Assembly (NCBI GenBank): GCA_003508835.1
Contig: PUFA01000027.1
Coordinates: 9,362,001-9,426,000, forward strand
Source of the DNA: Eonycteris spelaea
Lineage: Eukaryota > Chordata > Mammalia > Chiroptera > Pteropodidae
Length of the DNA stretch: 64,000 bases
Reading direction: 5' to 3'
The notes under the pieces were generated by a model. It did not search any database. It worked only from the letters and a program-made list of their open reading frames with translations, and was not told where the DNA came from. Positions within the stretch are counted from its first letter, which is position 1. Each line of letters starts with the position of its first letter. This document shows positions 47,290 through 62,574 of this stretch, one piece after another. A program made the position numbers and the translations under genes.

Positions 47290-50200
47290 TGAATCAAGTA
47301 ATCAAGATGAACTCTAAGTAAACCTCTTCCACTTTAGCATATGAATGGTCAATTGATGGAAGAGGAAACAGTAGTTGTAGTAGATTTTTTTCAAATATTT
47401 CTTAATTTACACATGGTATGACCTGTGTTTACCTTTCTTAGAACCATTTCCAGAGACTTATAATTTTTAAAGCAATTTTTACCAGTTTTACTAGGGAGTA
47501 GGTCCACAGAGCTCTGTGTGGTATCATGCTGAAAGTAAAACTTTGACTTTTTCTTTTCTTTTTTTGGCTAGGAGTTGGGGCCTGGATTTACATAATCCAG
47601 CCACATGTATTACTTGAAGGTTTGTACTCTGTTTTATAGGTTGAATGCAGATAAGGCCATAAACCAAACAGTTTTTATATGTAGACATTAAAAAAGACAG
47701 TAACCAGTAGAACATTGTGATGAATTAGTTCGGATCAGTTTAGCTAATGACATAGGCTATCACATAATCTCAAAAAAGGGATCAATATAAATCAATACAA
47801 CAATAAAAATGAGTGGATTAAATAAGAGCAAAATATTTTGCTCTTTCTATAATACAATGCCTGAAATTCATTCTATAAAGTCAGCCAGTTTATGCATATA
47901 AAATGTGTTATTGTTATATAAAGGGAATTTACTTTTTTTATTTTAGCAGAAAAATTCAAGTTTTTAATTTTATAATTAGTTTCTTTAAAATGAATTATAA
48001 ACATATTACTCTTTTTATACTTAATATAAATTTTTTAAAAAATTTTCCCTCTCCATGAGTCATTGATTTTATGGTTTTCAGACTAGTTATTAAATTTCAA
48101 TTTGAAATATACAAAGGTCAAGTTATTACTTGGCTACATGGTTCCAAGGATTGAGAAAATGTCTAATCACATCATAAATAATCTTTGAGAATCCCAACAC
48201 AGTGTACTAGAAATGAAGTACATAAAAATAAATTCACATGCACTGACAGAAATGTATCAAAAAATCATTACAAATAGTTAATTTTAGAGAAACATACTAT
48301 TACAAATATGTAATCCCTAGTTATTCATTTTCCTCAAATTCTTAGATTTAAAGACAGATTCTTTACTTATTTCTGACCTAATATGAAACACCATCTAGCA
48401 AGTGCATGTTAAGAGGATTATATGTAAGCAAAATATATTTTTTATTTCTGACTTTTAAGACTATTTAAAAACATATACATTATTTATGTTTAAAATGTGA
48501 ATTAGAACCAAACTGATAAAGAGAAAATATGATTTTTAGTATCCATTTTTAAATTAAAGCAATTATATATTTAATTATTTTAATTGTCATTCTATAATTT
48601 CTCGTCTAAATTTTAGCCTCATGACAGTTCCTTTAAAAAAAAAAGATTTTAAATTGAGAGTTTGTGGAGCAAATGATAAAGGAAACATTTTTATAATTAT
48701 GACATATACATATATCAAACTGAATCACATAGTTCACCAAATTTGTGTTGGCCAAATTTTCCATATAATTAGCAAATATTTATCAATATCTGGTATAACT
48801 TGTTTTACTTATACTACATGAAATAAATCATATGTGAAAAATATAATATGGCATTGGAATCGATGTCTATAATTATTTCTTTAGATGAAGTGTGTCTGCT
48901 GTTTTTTGACATTTACATAGAATCATACATTTACATGATATCATAACCTTTAAAGATAGTAGCTAATAGGTTATGTGGTTAATGATTTTTTTCCCATTTT
49001 AAAAACAAGAAAGCGGAGATCTAAAATGTTATATATCATATTATGGGCCTAGGGCTATTTAGTGAGAAGTCCAGGGTTAGGCTACAGGTTGCCAAAGTCT
49101 TAGTCCATTCTACTTTGGACCCTATTGTGCTTCTTTCATAATCCTGATGAACTTTTATCCAGACAAATCTCACTTTTGAGGGTGCAAAATCTATATAGTT
49201 AGCCCATCCAGGCACACTATACTGGACATTGAAACTAGACTCACACTTTGGAAAATTCCCTTTTCTTAAATTTTCACTCAAACAATCACAGTAGCTAAGT
49301 ATGTGAGTTTCAAAATATGTCCCAAATATGTAAGCTACTAGAGAAATCTATGAGCAAATAGCCAAACAAAACTAGCCAATGCAAATACAAAGAATAGATA
49401 TAATAAATGTAACTGAAAAGGATTCTCTAAAGTCAATTACAAGGAAATAAGAATTAACTAAATTTCCATTTTGAATACGGAACAAGTAAGGCTCATTGGG
49501 TTCCATCTTGATAAAATTACACAAGAAGGAAGAGAGAGAAAGGAGGAGTCATGAAGTTGGGAAAAAATCCATATTTTGTTTATTAGTCTAATCCTTTAAG
49601 CCAGACTATATGAAAAATATGCAAATACTAAAAGAATGAAACAAGGGTATATAATTATATATACATTTCACATATATCTATGTTACATTTATCCATCATT
49701 TTATTAAAACAGAAAACAGCAGGACAAATAATAAGACTTAAAATTTGAAATACTGTTAAAGTTGAATTTACCCTCTTTCATCTTCTGCATACAAGATCAC
49801 ATCTGTCTCTAGAATTCTGGATGACTATATATGCCATTGGAAAATATGAAATAAAATAGTTTAGGTTGTTAGGGCATGTTGCTGTTAGGTTTTCAGGTAG
49901 TATCTGCAAAGAATATGATCACTTATGCATTTATTAACAATAGTTTATGCTGAACTAACTAATGTACCAAGTGGTTTAATCACTCTTAATCTTTAGACTC
50001 GGTGAACTCAATTTCAGCATCACAGAGAATTTCTGGCTTTTAAGACCAGGGTTATTATGTCATTAGCCTCTATGGCTCACTAATTCTAGTGAAGACAGCA
50101 TTCTTTATATTTTTATTTTGTTTTCCAACTGAGGCCTGTTTGCCGTGTAGACCACAGGACAGAAACAGCTGCAATGCATGCTATTGATTATTTCCTCAAT

Positions 50201-51845
50201 TTGAAGGAGATGGAGGCTGACAACGCTGAAGGCGAAAGACTAAGTTGTTGCTGGACATACTCTGGCACAGAGGCCACATCCCATTGTTCTACGTTAATCC
50301 AGACAATGCATTTGCTGTTATTTTAATATTACAACTCAAGTGTCTTGCCTGTTGTGATAGGAAGCTTTACCTCATTATTGTTTTTGAAAAAACAAAGACT
50401 CTAATTTGAAAACTCACTACATTTAGTATTCATCTGAAAACACCTAGAGGGTAATGTTGTACACATGTACAGAGTATAATTCTACATTGAGCATATCATG
50501 ATGACGGCTATCCAGACAGTTCTACACACAAAGCAGAGTGGTTTTGCCCTAACAGTGGATGTGAGCAAATGTGAAACGGGCAGATGATTTTGCCCTTTGC
50601 AACAATCAGAAAAATCATAAGAAAGAACAATAGATTTTCAGGGATAAATAGCACTCAACCTCTGCCACTGTATGTAATATGTTAAACATTTTTTAAAAAC
50701 TTATATTCTGTTTCAAAACCCATAACTTCTGTAACAAATGAAGAGGACTACCTGGCATCTTTTGTTCCCTCCCTCTTTGTGTGTGCATGTGTGTATGTGT
50801 GTATTAAAATATCTTCCTACAAATGATGACAATAAATGAAAAAGAAAAGCATTTTTAATGACATAGTAAATTTGGCTAAATAAATTTCATAAAGAATATG
50901 ATCAGGTATTACTGAAATTATATATATGTATATATATTTAAAATGTTATAATATACATACACTCATATATATTTTTGGAATAATAAAGTTGAAAAGAAAC
51001 TTAGAGATCATTTAGTCTGATCTCTATATTTTAAAAAAGAAAAAAACAAGTATGTGTAAATGTGTAACTTTATGTTGTATATTCATAAAACTGGGCAGAA
51101 TACATTTCATAGTACCCAAAATAAATCTAATTATCTTTTATATAAAAACCAGCAGAGCTAATTATTAATTTATTAAAGATGTTCTCTGATTTTAATCATT
51201 CTACATTATTTTACTTGTATATAAAATTTTATTCATTACTGATATATACATATATAAGGTGATAGATAGATATGAATATACACAATGTGTATATCTCATT
51301 CATTTATTTTATTGTATAAAATTTGCATAATAACAGAGATGCTAAAAAAATTAAGCCATCAAAGAGAGATTCTTTGGGTTAATTTTCAGATAATATTACT
51401 TTATCAATAATTATAAAATATATCAAACTGTTATTCATTCTTGAGAAGTCTTTCTCTAAGTAAAATGTTGTTAAATTATTTTAAAACCTTAACTGTAGTG
51501 GGAAAAATTATAATATATTTCATCTCAAGCCAAGGTAACCAAATTTACACTATTAGAAAATAATATATGAATTGAATAATAGAAAAGTTTATATATAATA
51601 AATGATCATTCAAAAGTAAGTAAATATAGTTTGTACATAACACGCAATGTAATGATATTTTATTTTCTGGTCAAAAAAAAAAAAAACTTCATAGTGAGAG
51701 GTGATTGGTGGAGGAAATATGAGAGTTCTTGGAAACTCCATTCCTGCTGTATCATTTTTTCCCACTATATTAATATATATATATTTTGAAACCATATAGG
51801 CTCATGCTTCTCCCATATTAAAATTAAAATTAAAGTCAGAGAAGT
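47290..51845. other. AT-rich intronic DNA, mostly unassigned
   Basis: Only a possible inverted MIR at about 48945-49135 ('attttaaaaacaagaaagcg', 'gagaagtccagggttaggct') and a GT-rich tract at 50778-50803 stand out. No exon with splice context was seen. Confidence 0.4.
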
Positions 51846-51849
51846 TGGG

Positions 51850-54800
51850 CAATTTTGGTTTCCTATGTAAGGAGGTTGGAAGTTGCAACCTTGTCCTCAC
51901 AAGTAAAAAGCTGAACAGATTGAAAAATCAAAAACTCCTATATAAGAAAGAGGAGGTAACAGCACACTGTGTCCTCTAAAAATGGAGAGACGGACAGTTA
52001 AATACAGGGAACCCAGGTTTACCAGGCAGAAGCTCAATTCACAAGCAAAAACTGCTGTGGTCCTGAGTGCTGGGGTAAGAAAACCTGATCTGTAATTTAT
52101 GAATTTCTGGAGGCTCAGTGTGGATAACTCTTACAGTCAAGAATTCCAGAGTGACCCAGTTATTGAGCATCGCCACATTATTGTAAGATTTACCTCTAGG
52201 AGCTGACCAGATTTCCACAGTAAATATCAGAGAAAAAATCCCTTCAGGCTTCTTTCAAGGGTAAGAAAATATACCAGAGTATTCTGTTCTTTGAAACGAG
52301 GCTTGTCTTCGGGGAAACTAACCACACCCTAACTTACAGTATTATTATAGTCTAACTGACTTGGGAAGAGAAATATCCAACTCTATCCCATTCTAGCCAT
52401 CCTGACTCGCTTAAGGAGGGAGAAATACTTATAAAGTTCACAGTTCAGAGGCATCAGATCACTAAAAGACTGAGACCCACTCACAGACCTAATCATAGGA
52501 CTATACACTCCCTTCCCCCCAACATCTCACCGCCACAGTACTAAAGGCCTATTTACAGCAATTACTTTTACTTAGTACATCATGTACTACTATCAAGACA
52601 AATTTACAAGGTACATGAAAAGGCTAAACACAAAATTTGAAGAGATACAGCAAGCATCAGAACCAGATACAACAGGGATGTTGAAAACAGCAGACCTGGA
52701 ATTTATAACAACTATGATTAATATGCTAGTGCTCTAATGTAGACAGTATGCAAGAATAGAGAATGTAAGCAAGAGATTAAAAAAAAAACACTAACAAAAA
52801 TGAAGAATGCCTTTCATGCATTTATTAGTAGATAGGACATGGTTGAGGAAAGAATCTCTGAACAAAAACTGAAAACACATAACAGAATATCCAAAGTCTG
52901 TGGTAAAAGTATAAAAGGTATATATAACATATATGTAATGAGAATAATAGAAGAAAAAAAAGGAGAGAGGAAAGAGGAATATTTGAAACAAAAATGACTG
53001 AGAATTTCCCCCAAATTAATGTCAGAAATCATCTCACAGATTGAGAAAGCCCAGTGAACAAGAAACAGAATAAATGTCAAAAAAAAAAAAAAAACCCACA
53101 ACACACACATACACACACCCCTATGTGTAACATTTTCACGGCATAGAAAATCAGACAGAGAAAAAAATTCCTGAAACAAGGCAGCAAAAACAACAACACA
53201 ACAAAAACCTTACTGAGTAACAAAGATAAGAATTATATCCAACTTTTCCTCAGAAATCATGCATGCAAAAAGAGAGTAGATGAAATATTTAGTGTTGAGA
53301 GAAAAAAATCACAAACCTAGAATTCTGTATCCTGCAAAATTACCATTCAAAAGTGAAGGGGAAATAAATATTTACAAGGACAATAAAAAATTGAAAGACA
53401 TTGTTGCTAATACATCTGCCTTGCAAGAGATATTAAAAGAAGCTCTTTAGTGAGAAGGAAAATAATATAGGTCAGAAATTCAGATATACATAAAGATACA
53501 GCATGGGAGAAGGAATAAGTGACATTTTCTTATTCTTAATTGATCTAACAGATAATAGTTTACTCAAAATAATAATAGCAACAATATATTTGATTATTGT
53601 GTTATGTATATAACATATAAATATACATATATATACACACACATAGTAACTCACACTACCTGTGAAGTGGTATAGTAGTATCATTTAAAGGTGAACTTTT
53701 AGCAATCATTAAATACATTTAAAAAGAAGTATAACTAATATGCCAAGAATAGAAAAAAATGGAATTTGATAAAATGCTCATTTAAAACCACAAAAGGCAA
53801 AAAAAGTGGAAAACAAAAGTAAGAAGAACATGGGTAAATAGAAGATACTAATAAATATGGTAGATTAATTCAACTATATTGATAATCAATTTAAATGCCA
53901 AGGATCTACATGTACTAATTAAAGGATAGAGATTATCAGAGTGGAACAAAACCATGACTCAACTATATGCTGTCTACGAGAAGTCTGCTTTAAATAAAAA
54001 AATATTTAAAGCAAATGGAGAAAAGTATACCATGTAAACAATAGTCAAAAAAAAAAAAGCAAGAGTGCTGTATTAATATTAGACAGTGCCAACTTCAAAG
54101 CAAGAAAGGTTTTCAGGGATAAAGAAGCCCATTACATAATAATAAAGGGATCGATTCTCCAAAAAGACATAATAATTCTTAATGTGTATGTGCTGAATAA
54201 AAGAAAATCAAACTGCAATAGGCAAAAACTGATAGAACTGCAAGGAGAAATAAATAAATCCACTATCACAGATGAAGACTTCAATACCTCTCTGAGAAGT
54301 GGACAGATCCTGCAAGCAGAAATCCATTAAGGACACAGTTGGACTCAACAATTCCATTAATCAACTGGATATAGTTTGTTTCTATAGACTACTTCATTGA
54401 ACAATAACAGAATACACATTTTTCTCAAGCTCACATGAAATATTCACCAAGATAGACCTGGGCAATAAAACACTTTATAACAATTAAACAAAAAATCATA
54501 ATCATATAATATATGCTCTCAGATCACAATAGAATCAAACAAAAAATTAAAACAGAAAGATAATTTAAAAATTCCAAAATACATGGAGACTAAACACTAT
54601 ATTTCTAAATGACAAATGGGACAAAGAAGAACTAAAAACTAAAAACACAGCTTATAATTTGTGAGATTCAACAAAAGCAGTGCTTAGTGGAAAATTTATA
54701 GCATTGAGTGCATGTATTACAAAAGAAAGATCTAAAATCAATAATATAAGTTTCCACCTTAGGAAACTAGGAGAAGAACAAATTAAATCAAAGTAAGCAG

Positions 54801-57800
54801 AAGAAAAGAAATAATATAAATTAGAATAGAAATCAATAAAATTAAAAACAGCAAATCAATAGAGAAAAATCAATGAAACCAAAAGCTGGTTCTTTTAAAA
54901 GATCAATAAAATCGATAAACCTCTAGCCAGACTCACTAAGAAAAAAGAGAGGTCAAAAATTGATATCATGAAATGAAAGTGCGAACATCACTGTAGATGC
55001 ATCAAAATTGAAAAATAATAAAACAGTACTTTGAACAACTTTATGCTCATATATTTGATAACACAGATAAAATAAACCAATTCTTTGAAAGATACAACAG
55101 CGAAAGTGAATTCTACCAAATATTTAAGAATGAAGTTACATCAATTCTCCACAATTTTTCTTTCAGAGGATACAAGCCAAAGGGATACTTCCTAACTTAT
55201 TCTGTGAGATCAGCATTATTCTAATATCTAAACTATTCAAAGACATCACAAGAAAACTAGACCACTATCTCATAAACATTGAAGAAAAAATCTTCAACAA
55301 AGTATTATCAAATTAAATCCAAAAAATAAAACTATGAAAAGAATTATATACCATGACCTTTCACAACCATGAAAGGCTGGTTTAACATTTGAAAATTATT
55401 TAATGTATTCTATCACATCGAAAGATGAAAAAAGACATAACATGATTATATCAATAGATGCTAAGAATTTGATAAAATCAAACACCTGATAAAAATCTTG
55501 ATTAAAAATCCCTCGTAAACTCGGAATACAGGGTAATTTTCTCAACTTATAATGACCGTTTACAAAAAAAACTGCATCTAACATCATATGATGAGAAACT
55601 CAAAATTTTCCAACTAATATCAGATATAAGGCAAGAAAGTCTCTCACAACTCCTGTCAACGTTATACTGAAAGTGCTTACTCATGCAACAAGACACAAAA
55701 AGGAAAATAAGTGTGATAAAAATAGTGAAAGAAGACAACTGTCTTTGTTTTCCGATGCCATGATTACTTATAGGAAAAATCTGAAGGAATCGATAAAAGC
55801 GTTGAAGCTAACAACCAATTATAATAAAGTTTCAGGACATATTGTTAATATACAAAAGCCAGTTGTTTTCCTGCACACCAACAATGAGCAAGGGGAATTT
55901 GAAATTTAAAAATACAATACTATTTACATTAGCACCCCAACAATTAAATAGGTATAACAAAATATCTACATAGTCTATATGAAACAAAAAAAACTTTAAG
56001 ACTCTGATGAAGACTACCAAAAGAATTAAAAAAAAAAAAAACCACTAAATAAATGAAAAAAAAAAAAAATCCCCATGTTCATAGATAGGAAGACTCAATA
56101 TTTCCAAGGTGTTGATTCTTCCCAACTTGATCTATAGATTTAATGCAATTCAATGAAAATCACAACAAGCTATTTTATGAATATTGATTCTAAAGTTTAT
56201 ATGGATAGGAAAAAAACTCAGAATAGTCAACACAATATTAAAGGAGAAAAAAAACTCTGAAGCCTGGTGCTATTACCCAACTTCAGGACTTACTATGAAT
56301 GTATAATGTTCAAAAGAGTTTGATATTAGTAACAGATAGATAAGAAATATCAGTCCAATAGGATAGGGAGACCAAAAACAAGCGCACATAAACATAGTCA
56401 CTTGACTTTTGACAAAGGAGTAAAGGAAATACATTGAGGCAAAGATAGATTTTGAACAAGTGGTGCTGGAACAATGGGACACCCACATGTAAAAAAAAAA
56501 AATGAATCAATATATTACACTTTTTGAAAAAAATTAACTCAAAATGGATCAGAGACCCAAATGTAAAACATAAAACTATAAAACTCCTAGAAGATAACAT
56601 AGGAGAAAACCTAGATGATCTTGGGAATAGTGATGCCTTTTCAGATACAAACCAAAAGTATAACCCATGAAAGAAATAATTGATAAGATGGATGTCATTA
56701 AAATTAAAACTTATGTTTTGCCAAAGAAAATATCAAAGGAATTAGAAGACAACCACAGACCAGGTGAAAAAAACTGTGAAAGATACATCTGATAAAAGTC
56801 TGACATTCAAAATGTACAAAAAACTCTTAAAACCTAACAATAAGAAAATAAACAACCCCATTGAAAAATGGGCCAAAGACCTTAATAGACATCTCACTAA
56901 AAAAAACGACAAGCCTATGAAAAGATGTTTCACATCATATGTTATCAGGAAATGCAGATTAAAACAAAAGTGAGATATCACTACACACCTACTAGAATGA
57001 CCAAAGTCCAGAGCACAGACAACACCAAATGCGGAGAAAGATGTGGAACAATAAGAACTCTCCTACATTGCTGGTGGGAATACAAAGTGGTACGGCCACT
57101 TTGAAAGACAGTTTGGTGGTTCCTTACAAAACTAAACATACACTCATCATATGATCCAGCAATCATGATCCTTGGTATTTATGCAAAGGAATGAAAATTT
57201 ATATCGACATAAAAAACCTACACATAGATGTTTATATCAGCTTTTTAAAAATGGTTAAAACTTGGAAGCAACTGAGATGTTCTTCTGTAGGTGAATGGAT
57301 AAATAACTGGGTTCATTCAGACAATGGAATATTATTTAGTGAAAAAAGAAATGAGCTATCACAGCATGAAAAGACATGGAGGAATCTTAAATGCATATTC
57401 CTAAGTAAAAAAAGCCAACATGAAAAGGCTGCATGGTATATGATTCCAAAAATGACATTCTGGAAAAGGCAGATCTATAAAGACTGTAAAATGATCTTTG
57501 ATTGCCAGGGATAGAAGGATGAATAAGTAGAGAACAAGATATTTTTAGTACCATACTCTGTATGATACTTAACGGTGGATACATGTCATTATATATTTGT
57601 CCAAACCCATAGAATGTACATCAAGAAGAAACCTAATGTAAACTATGGACTTTGGGTAATTAATATGTATCATGTAGGCTCATCAATTGTATCAAATGTA
57701 CCACTCTGGTGGGAGATACTAATAATGTGTGAGGGATAGGAGCATATGAGAAATCTCTGTGTCTTTCCCTCAATTTTGTTGTAAATATAAAAACTGCACA

Positions 57801-57825
57801 AAAATGCCTTAAAAAATAAATAGAC
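51850..57825 (+). mobile_element. Nearly full-length old L1 (L1M)
   Basis: Plus-strand L1: 5' UTR-like sequence (51850-52560), ORF1 relic (52600-53450), ORF2 relic (53750-57450) and 3' UTR ending 'aaatgccttaaaaaataaat'. ORF2 remnants are clear: NKVSGHIVNIQKPVVFLHTN (RT C-terminal part, about 55835-55894), IEKWAKDLNRHLTKKNDKP (about 56860-56917) and TWKQLRCSSVGEWINN (about 57260-57307). Frequent stops and indels mean it cannot move. A CA-rich tract at 53098-53120 expanded from an A-rich site. Confidence 0.9.
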
Positions 57826-57829
57826 CAGG

Positions 57830-58880
57830 AACCAGAGAACATTATTAGGACAAAACAAATGCTTAACATCAAGTTGTCTCAAACAGGATTAGATTGAAGT
57901 ACAATAAAAGATGCTTCCTCTTTAAACCCTCACTTGGCAAATTCACATAATTCAAATTTATTACATATGATTTATTTTATTAGAAATGTGACTTCCCCAA
58001 AATTGGTGACTATATTTGCTTAAAACAGTAATGCCAATATAATACTTCTTACGGTCTACTTGCTTAGTGTATTTTGTGGGAAAAAGTCATTTCACTGGGG
58101 AAGAAAACCTTGTCTGAAGAGTGGTATATATTTTCAAAAGCTGTTATGTTGAAAAGTCATTACATGAGAATTATTATGTGAGGTAATCTGTAAAGTCAAA
58201 AATCCACAAATTAAGAAAAAGAAGTAGAAATTAACAACATCAAGATAAGACAGAGCCATAACTAAACTATGTGAGTAAAAAATGGTATAACCAGTGAATT
58301 ATTGTAACATTAGCAACTTTACCACATTTTATTATAGCAACAGAGATTCAAACATATTTTAAAACATTCAACTTTAGGTAAATGCTAGAATCAGTAGATT
58401 ATCTTGCTAGTCTTTTTATTCTCTTTGGCATTTACTTTCCTTATTTTAGTTCCTATAAAGAATCAATCTTCTCTATGCTATCTGAAAAAGTGACCCTCTC
58501 CATATTTCCTGCTAAGTCTAAATATTTCAATATAATCTTTCTTCCTCTTCTACCAGATGAGATATGTCCCCATCATGTAGGTCTATTATAAATATCTTTA
58601 TAGCAATTAAAAATTACTATGTAATTATGTTATCTTCATTATTGTGCTGTAATCCTCTTTGATGACAAGTGTGGAGTCTCTGCTGTTCATTTTTAGATGA
58701 CTGGTTGGGTTAAGCAAGAATCTACTTTTTAATGACTATTCGGGTGATGCTATTTTTTAATAATATTCTATAAAAGAAAACTACTCATTACTAAAATAAA
58801 TTTATTTATACATCGAAGAACTGACTATATCAGGAATTTCTGAAAGAACTTCTGTAAAAAATAATTGGGCATATTGTAAA
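57830..58880. other. Intronic DNA without recognised features
   Basis: No named repeat or exon. Confidence 0.4.
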
Positions 58881-58884
58881 ATTA

Positions 58885-59050
58885 ATGAAATGTATGTATT
58901 TATGTTTATGTATATTATTGTACATATGCATTGTGTATTTGCACATATATGTATATATGCATGTATGTATATGTGTGTGTATAATATATATAGGTATGTG
59001 TGTGTGTGTGTGTGTGCGCGTGTGTATACATACATTGAGAGAGAGAGAGT
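58885..59050. repeat. Compound TATG/(TG)n/(GA)n microsatellite
   Basis: Degenerate TATG units (58890-58990), (TG)n with an embedded GCGCG at about 58995-59025, then (GA)7 at 59036-59049. It yields spurious Tyr/Cys/Val or His/Thr-rich frames on both strands. Confidence 0.93.
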
Positions 59051-59054
59051 CTCT

Positions 59055-62000
59055 TGGTATGAATGGAAAGTTAAATCTGTTATCCAAGAAAAGCGATGCT
59101 TAAAATTAATTAGTGTTATATTCTCTTATAATGCTTAAAGATTCACCAAATGGAGAATTTGATTAAAGACAATATGTTTATGGTTTTCAAAGAGGAAAAC
59201 CAAAGTGTAGTTGATATCCAATTTTTACGTTTCAAAGGACAACATGAGGTTGGACATATATCAACAATATTATTCAAATATCCTGAAGTCATCAAGCCTG
59301 TCTTACAAATGTTCAACTTAGCCCAAGTCCCACCTTCTGGGTTTGCGAGAAGTTGATGAGTTTTATTGAAATTTCCTATTAAAACTTCTGAGAATTCTGA
59401 AAAATGCTTTCATGGAACACAAACCTGCCAGGTGTGTATTTCCTGTAGGCCAGATTCTTCTACTGGTCCACTCCGGCTAGCTCAGGACCACTTCTTCAGA
59501 TTGTTGTACTCCTTCTGTATCCTTTCGCCTCTCCTTTAATTCCCTTCCCATATAAGATAAATTTAAACAAAGATTTAAGAGAAGGGAATTAAATGAAGAA
59601 AAATAATAGGTTAAAGTGGATATTAGATATCCCCTCCTGTAGAACCCATCAGTGTTTCCTTCCCAGCAACTCCTACCTATCGATCATCTTTATCCTCAAC
59701 CCTTCAATGTTTTGGAGTTTTAGGAGACATGTGTCTTCTGTAGATAAGCAATTGCTCAAAATTCCTTCCCCTCGTCAGATCCAGAGAAATTTTGAGAAAC
59801 AAAAGTTAATTCCCATCAGGAACCCAGGGGCGACTTATTTTTACTTAGACTTGGGATGATTGGCAGACCATGCATGTTCTTCAGGAGAAAATTCCCATCC
59901 CATTGTATAGCATGATCCAGGGCCCTGGGGACAAAGGCGAGGAAATCTTTAAAGTAAACCAAATGTTTCTTCTCAAAATCTGTGTGAGTCAGTCTTACTT
60001 TACCTAGCGTGCAAGCACACACTAAGACAGGACCTGCTCAAATTCCTAATTTAGAAAGCAAAAAACTAACTTCTTTAAGGGCATAATCCTGCTAAGGAAG
60101 CACTCAAAATACATTATTAATTAGAAAACAATATTTACTGTAAATTGTCTGATTATTTTATGAGTTCAGGGTTTATTTCAAAGCCAGGCAAAGGTTCTTG
60201 TTAGACTAAAATGTACTCACTAAAGTGACAGCTCCCAGAATGAAGGGTGTTCTTGCTTTAAGGACAAATTTCAGGCTCATCATTTAAGCAAAACTTCTTC
60301 ACAAGCCCTAAGATGTCAGTTTCCAAGCTCCAACAATTTTAAGCTCTAGACTATATCCAGAGCAACAGGAAGAATCTGCTGGCCACTTTAAAATAGCATT
60401 TTGTCCTTGCTACACAAAGACCACTGAAGCTTATTATCCACGCTTGATATTCTGACTTTATGGTTGCAAAAAGGAAGAGTGATTTCTTTAGGTGTCTTGG
60501 CTAGAGTTGGAAGACAGAGGGGAACACAAGAAGGCCTCAAGACAATGCAAGCCTATGTATAAAAAAGGCTTGCCTTAAGCTATGTACAGGCAAAGAAAAG
60601 GAACATAGAAAGGAAATAGTGGGGAAATGTTTTTTTCAGATATTTCTCCACCCTAGTGTGGTTAATCAATGACAAGTGGGACCATCTGAAGTGACTGTGT
60701 GAAGAGCAGTGTAAAAGTCTCTCTGTCTTTTTTTTTTTTGTACTTCATATCTTAGCCAAGGCAGGATGTTCATATTTTCTATTTTGTAAAGCAAAAATTC
60801 ATGCTGATGCCCTTTCTTCTTTCCCATTGAGTCCCAGACTTTTCTTTTTGATGTCCCTTTGAGCCCCAGGCCTCAGTCTCAGTACTGTGAGTGGCAAACT
60901 TAGTGAGGTAAATGGCCTTACTTGCTCCTTTTGTTTCCTTAGCAACTGTGAGAGGGTGCGATTAGAGAAAAATCCAACTGCATCAGAGGTCCATACTGCT
61001 CAGTAAAAACTATTTTCTTAGAGGTACTGTGACTGAATTCCCGAGGTAATAAAATAGGAATGTGTAATATTCTATTCACCTCTATGAATCACTTAAAGAT
61101 GATGACCATTATCTAAGAATGTTTCATACAAGCTATGGGGTGATAGGGGCAGGAGCAGGTAGCTCCAGAAGTGGGAGGTGGAAATCTATATAATTAAAAA
61201 CTAAACACATCAAGAATTAGAAACCAGAGAATAGAAAGAGTGAGTGGGGTTCATCCATAGGTAGATGGAGAGAAGAATGCCTCTCCTACCCATCTCCCAC
61301 CCCAAAGAAAGGTAAAGGAAGCTGGAAATAAAGCTTTGTCACTCCCTATATCACAATTTAACTCAATTGAACAAACGATGGGCAAGGGTGATTTTAACTG
61401 TTTACCTTAAGCTGAGTAGTGCACCTATCTGGTGTTCAACACAAGAAGCCTAAAATGCTTGGAAGGCAAAGTATCTTCACATGCTCCTTGCCAGGCAAGT
61501 AACAACCTTTGTTACAAACTTACAAGTTCATCCTTCCTTGGAATGAAACTGGCCAGTGTGGAGAAAAATAGGGAATCTTGTGATACAACTTTGAAATTCA
61601 ACCCACTACATAAATATTGAAGAAGAAGAAGAAAAAAAAGAGCCTCTACTTCTCACAAACACAGTTATATATACCCTGTCATTGCTAATTGGTGAATGAA
61701 GAATAAGGATGAATGAAAGAAGGGTATTAACTACAGATTTAGAAGAAAAATATATTTTTTATATTATCTCCTAAAAGTAAATGTGGTTTCTGAAATCTGC
61801 AAATACACATATGTATTTTTACGGTTTTTAAACCACATGGCTCTATGTTAGCAATATCTCCCCTAATACAATCTCCTTCTTCTGAAAAACACAAACCACA
61901 CAATGCTAAGTGAAATACTTATTATAAATATTGTTTCCAGTGATTAAAGTGCTCCAAATGTCAAATAAATTGCTAGGAATAAAGCTAATATTTTTGAAAA

Positions 62001-62570
62001 TAGTTTCATATTAATGGATTTGTTATGCAAACCTAGTTTTAATAATCTGAATTGAAACAATACAAATCAGTGCAAAATATACTCATTGAATTATACCACC
62101 CCTTTCCAATTTTTATCAAACTCATGCCCATGAAAAGTTACTTTTTATTGATACTTTTCCTTTGGCAACAGTAAAATCCCAAGGGATTTATAAAAGGTGA
62201 CGGAGGAGGTGCATTACCAATCTTATCATTGCAGTATTCACGTTAAAGCAAAGTAATCCTTTTCTGTTTCTGCCCCAACATTTCATAATTATGGCATTTT
62301 ACAAGAATTGTGTAATTTACATAACCACCTAAATTGTCATAATTACCAGAAAGTGCTGAAAAAGCACACGTTAAGCATTTCAGATTCATTTCTGCTCTGT
62401 TTTAAACTCATTTGAAATGCCTTTTGCATAAAAATTCTTTTGGTCAACAAAAAAGTAACTTGGGTTTGATTTTGAAGGAACCTCTCTTCTCCCACTCAAG
62501 ATGACTTCTCTTTTCCAGGAAGTCTCTTCCAGGTGAATGCTGAGGTTCTACCTGAGTACTTGAGGGCCAC
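59055..62570. other. Intronic DNA without recognised repeats
   Basis: More than 3 kb with no LINE/SINE copy that I can name. Frames at 59593-59859 and 59816-60022 are on opposite strands with no motif. 61960-62480 looks of higher complexity and may be conserved. Confidence 0.4.
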
Positions 62571-62574
62571 CAAG

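Noticed and set aside
52814..53179. 121-residue minus-strand open frame
   Set aside because: It lies antisense to the L1 ORF1 relic and owes its Phe/Leu/Ser richness to A-rich L1 sense sequence.
56310..56600. 96-residue minus-strand open frame
   Set aside because: Antisense to L1 ORF2 at 51850-57825, so a shadow frame.
58802..59138. Tyr/His/Thr-rich frames on both strands
   Set aside because: These are translation of the TATG/TG/GA microsatellite.
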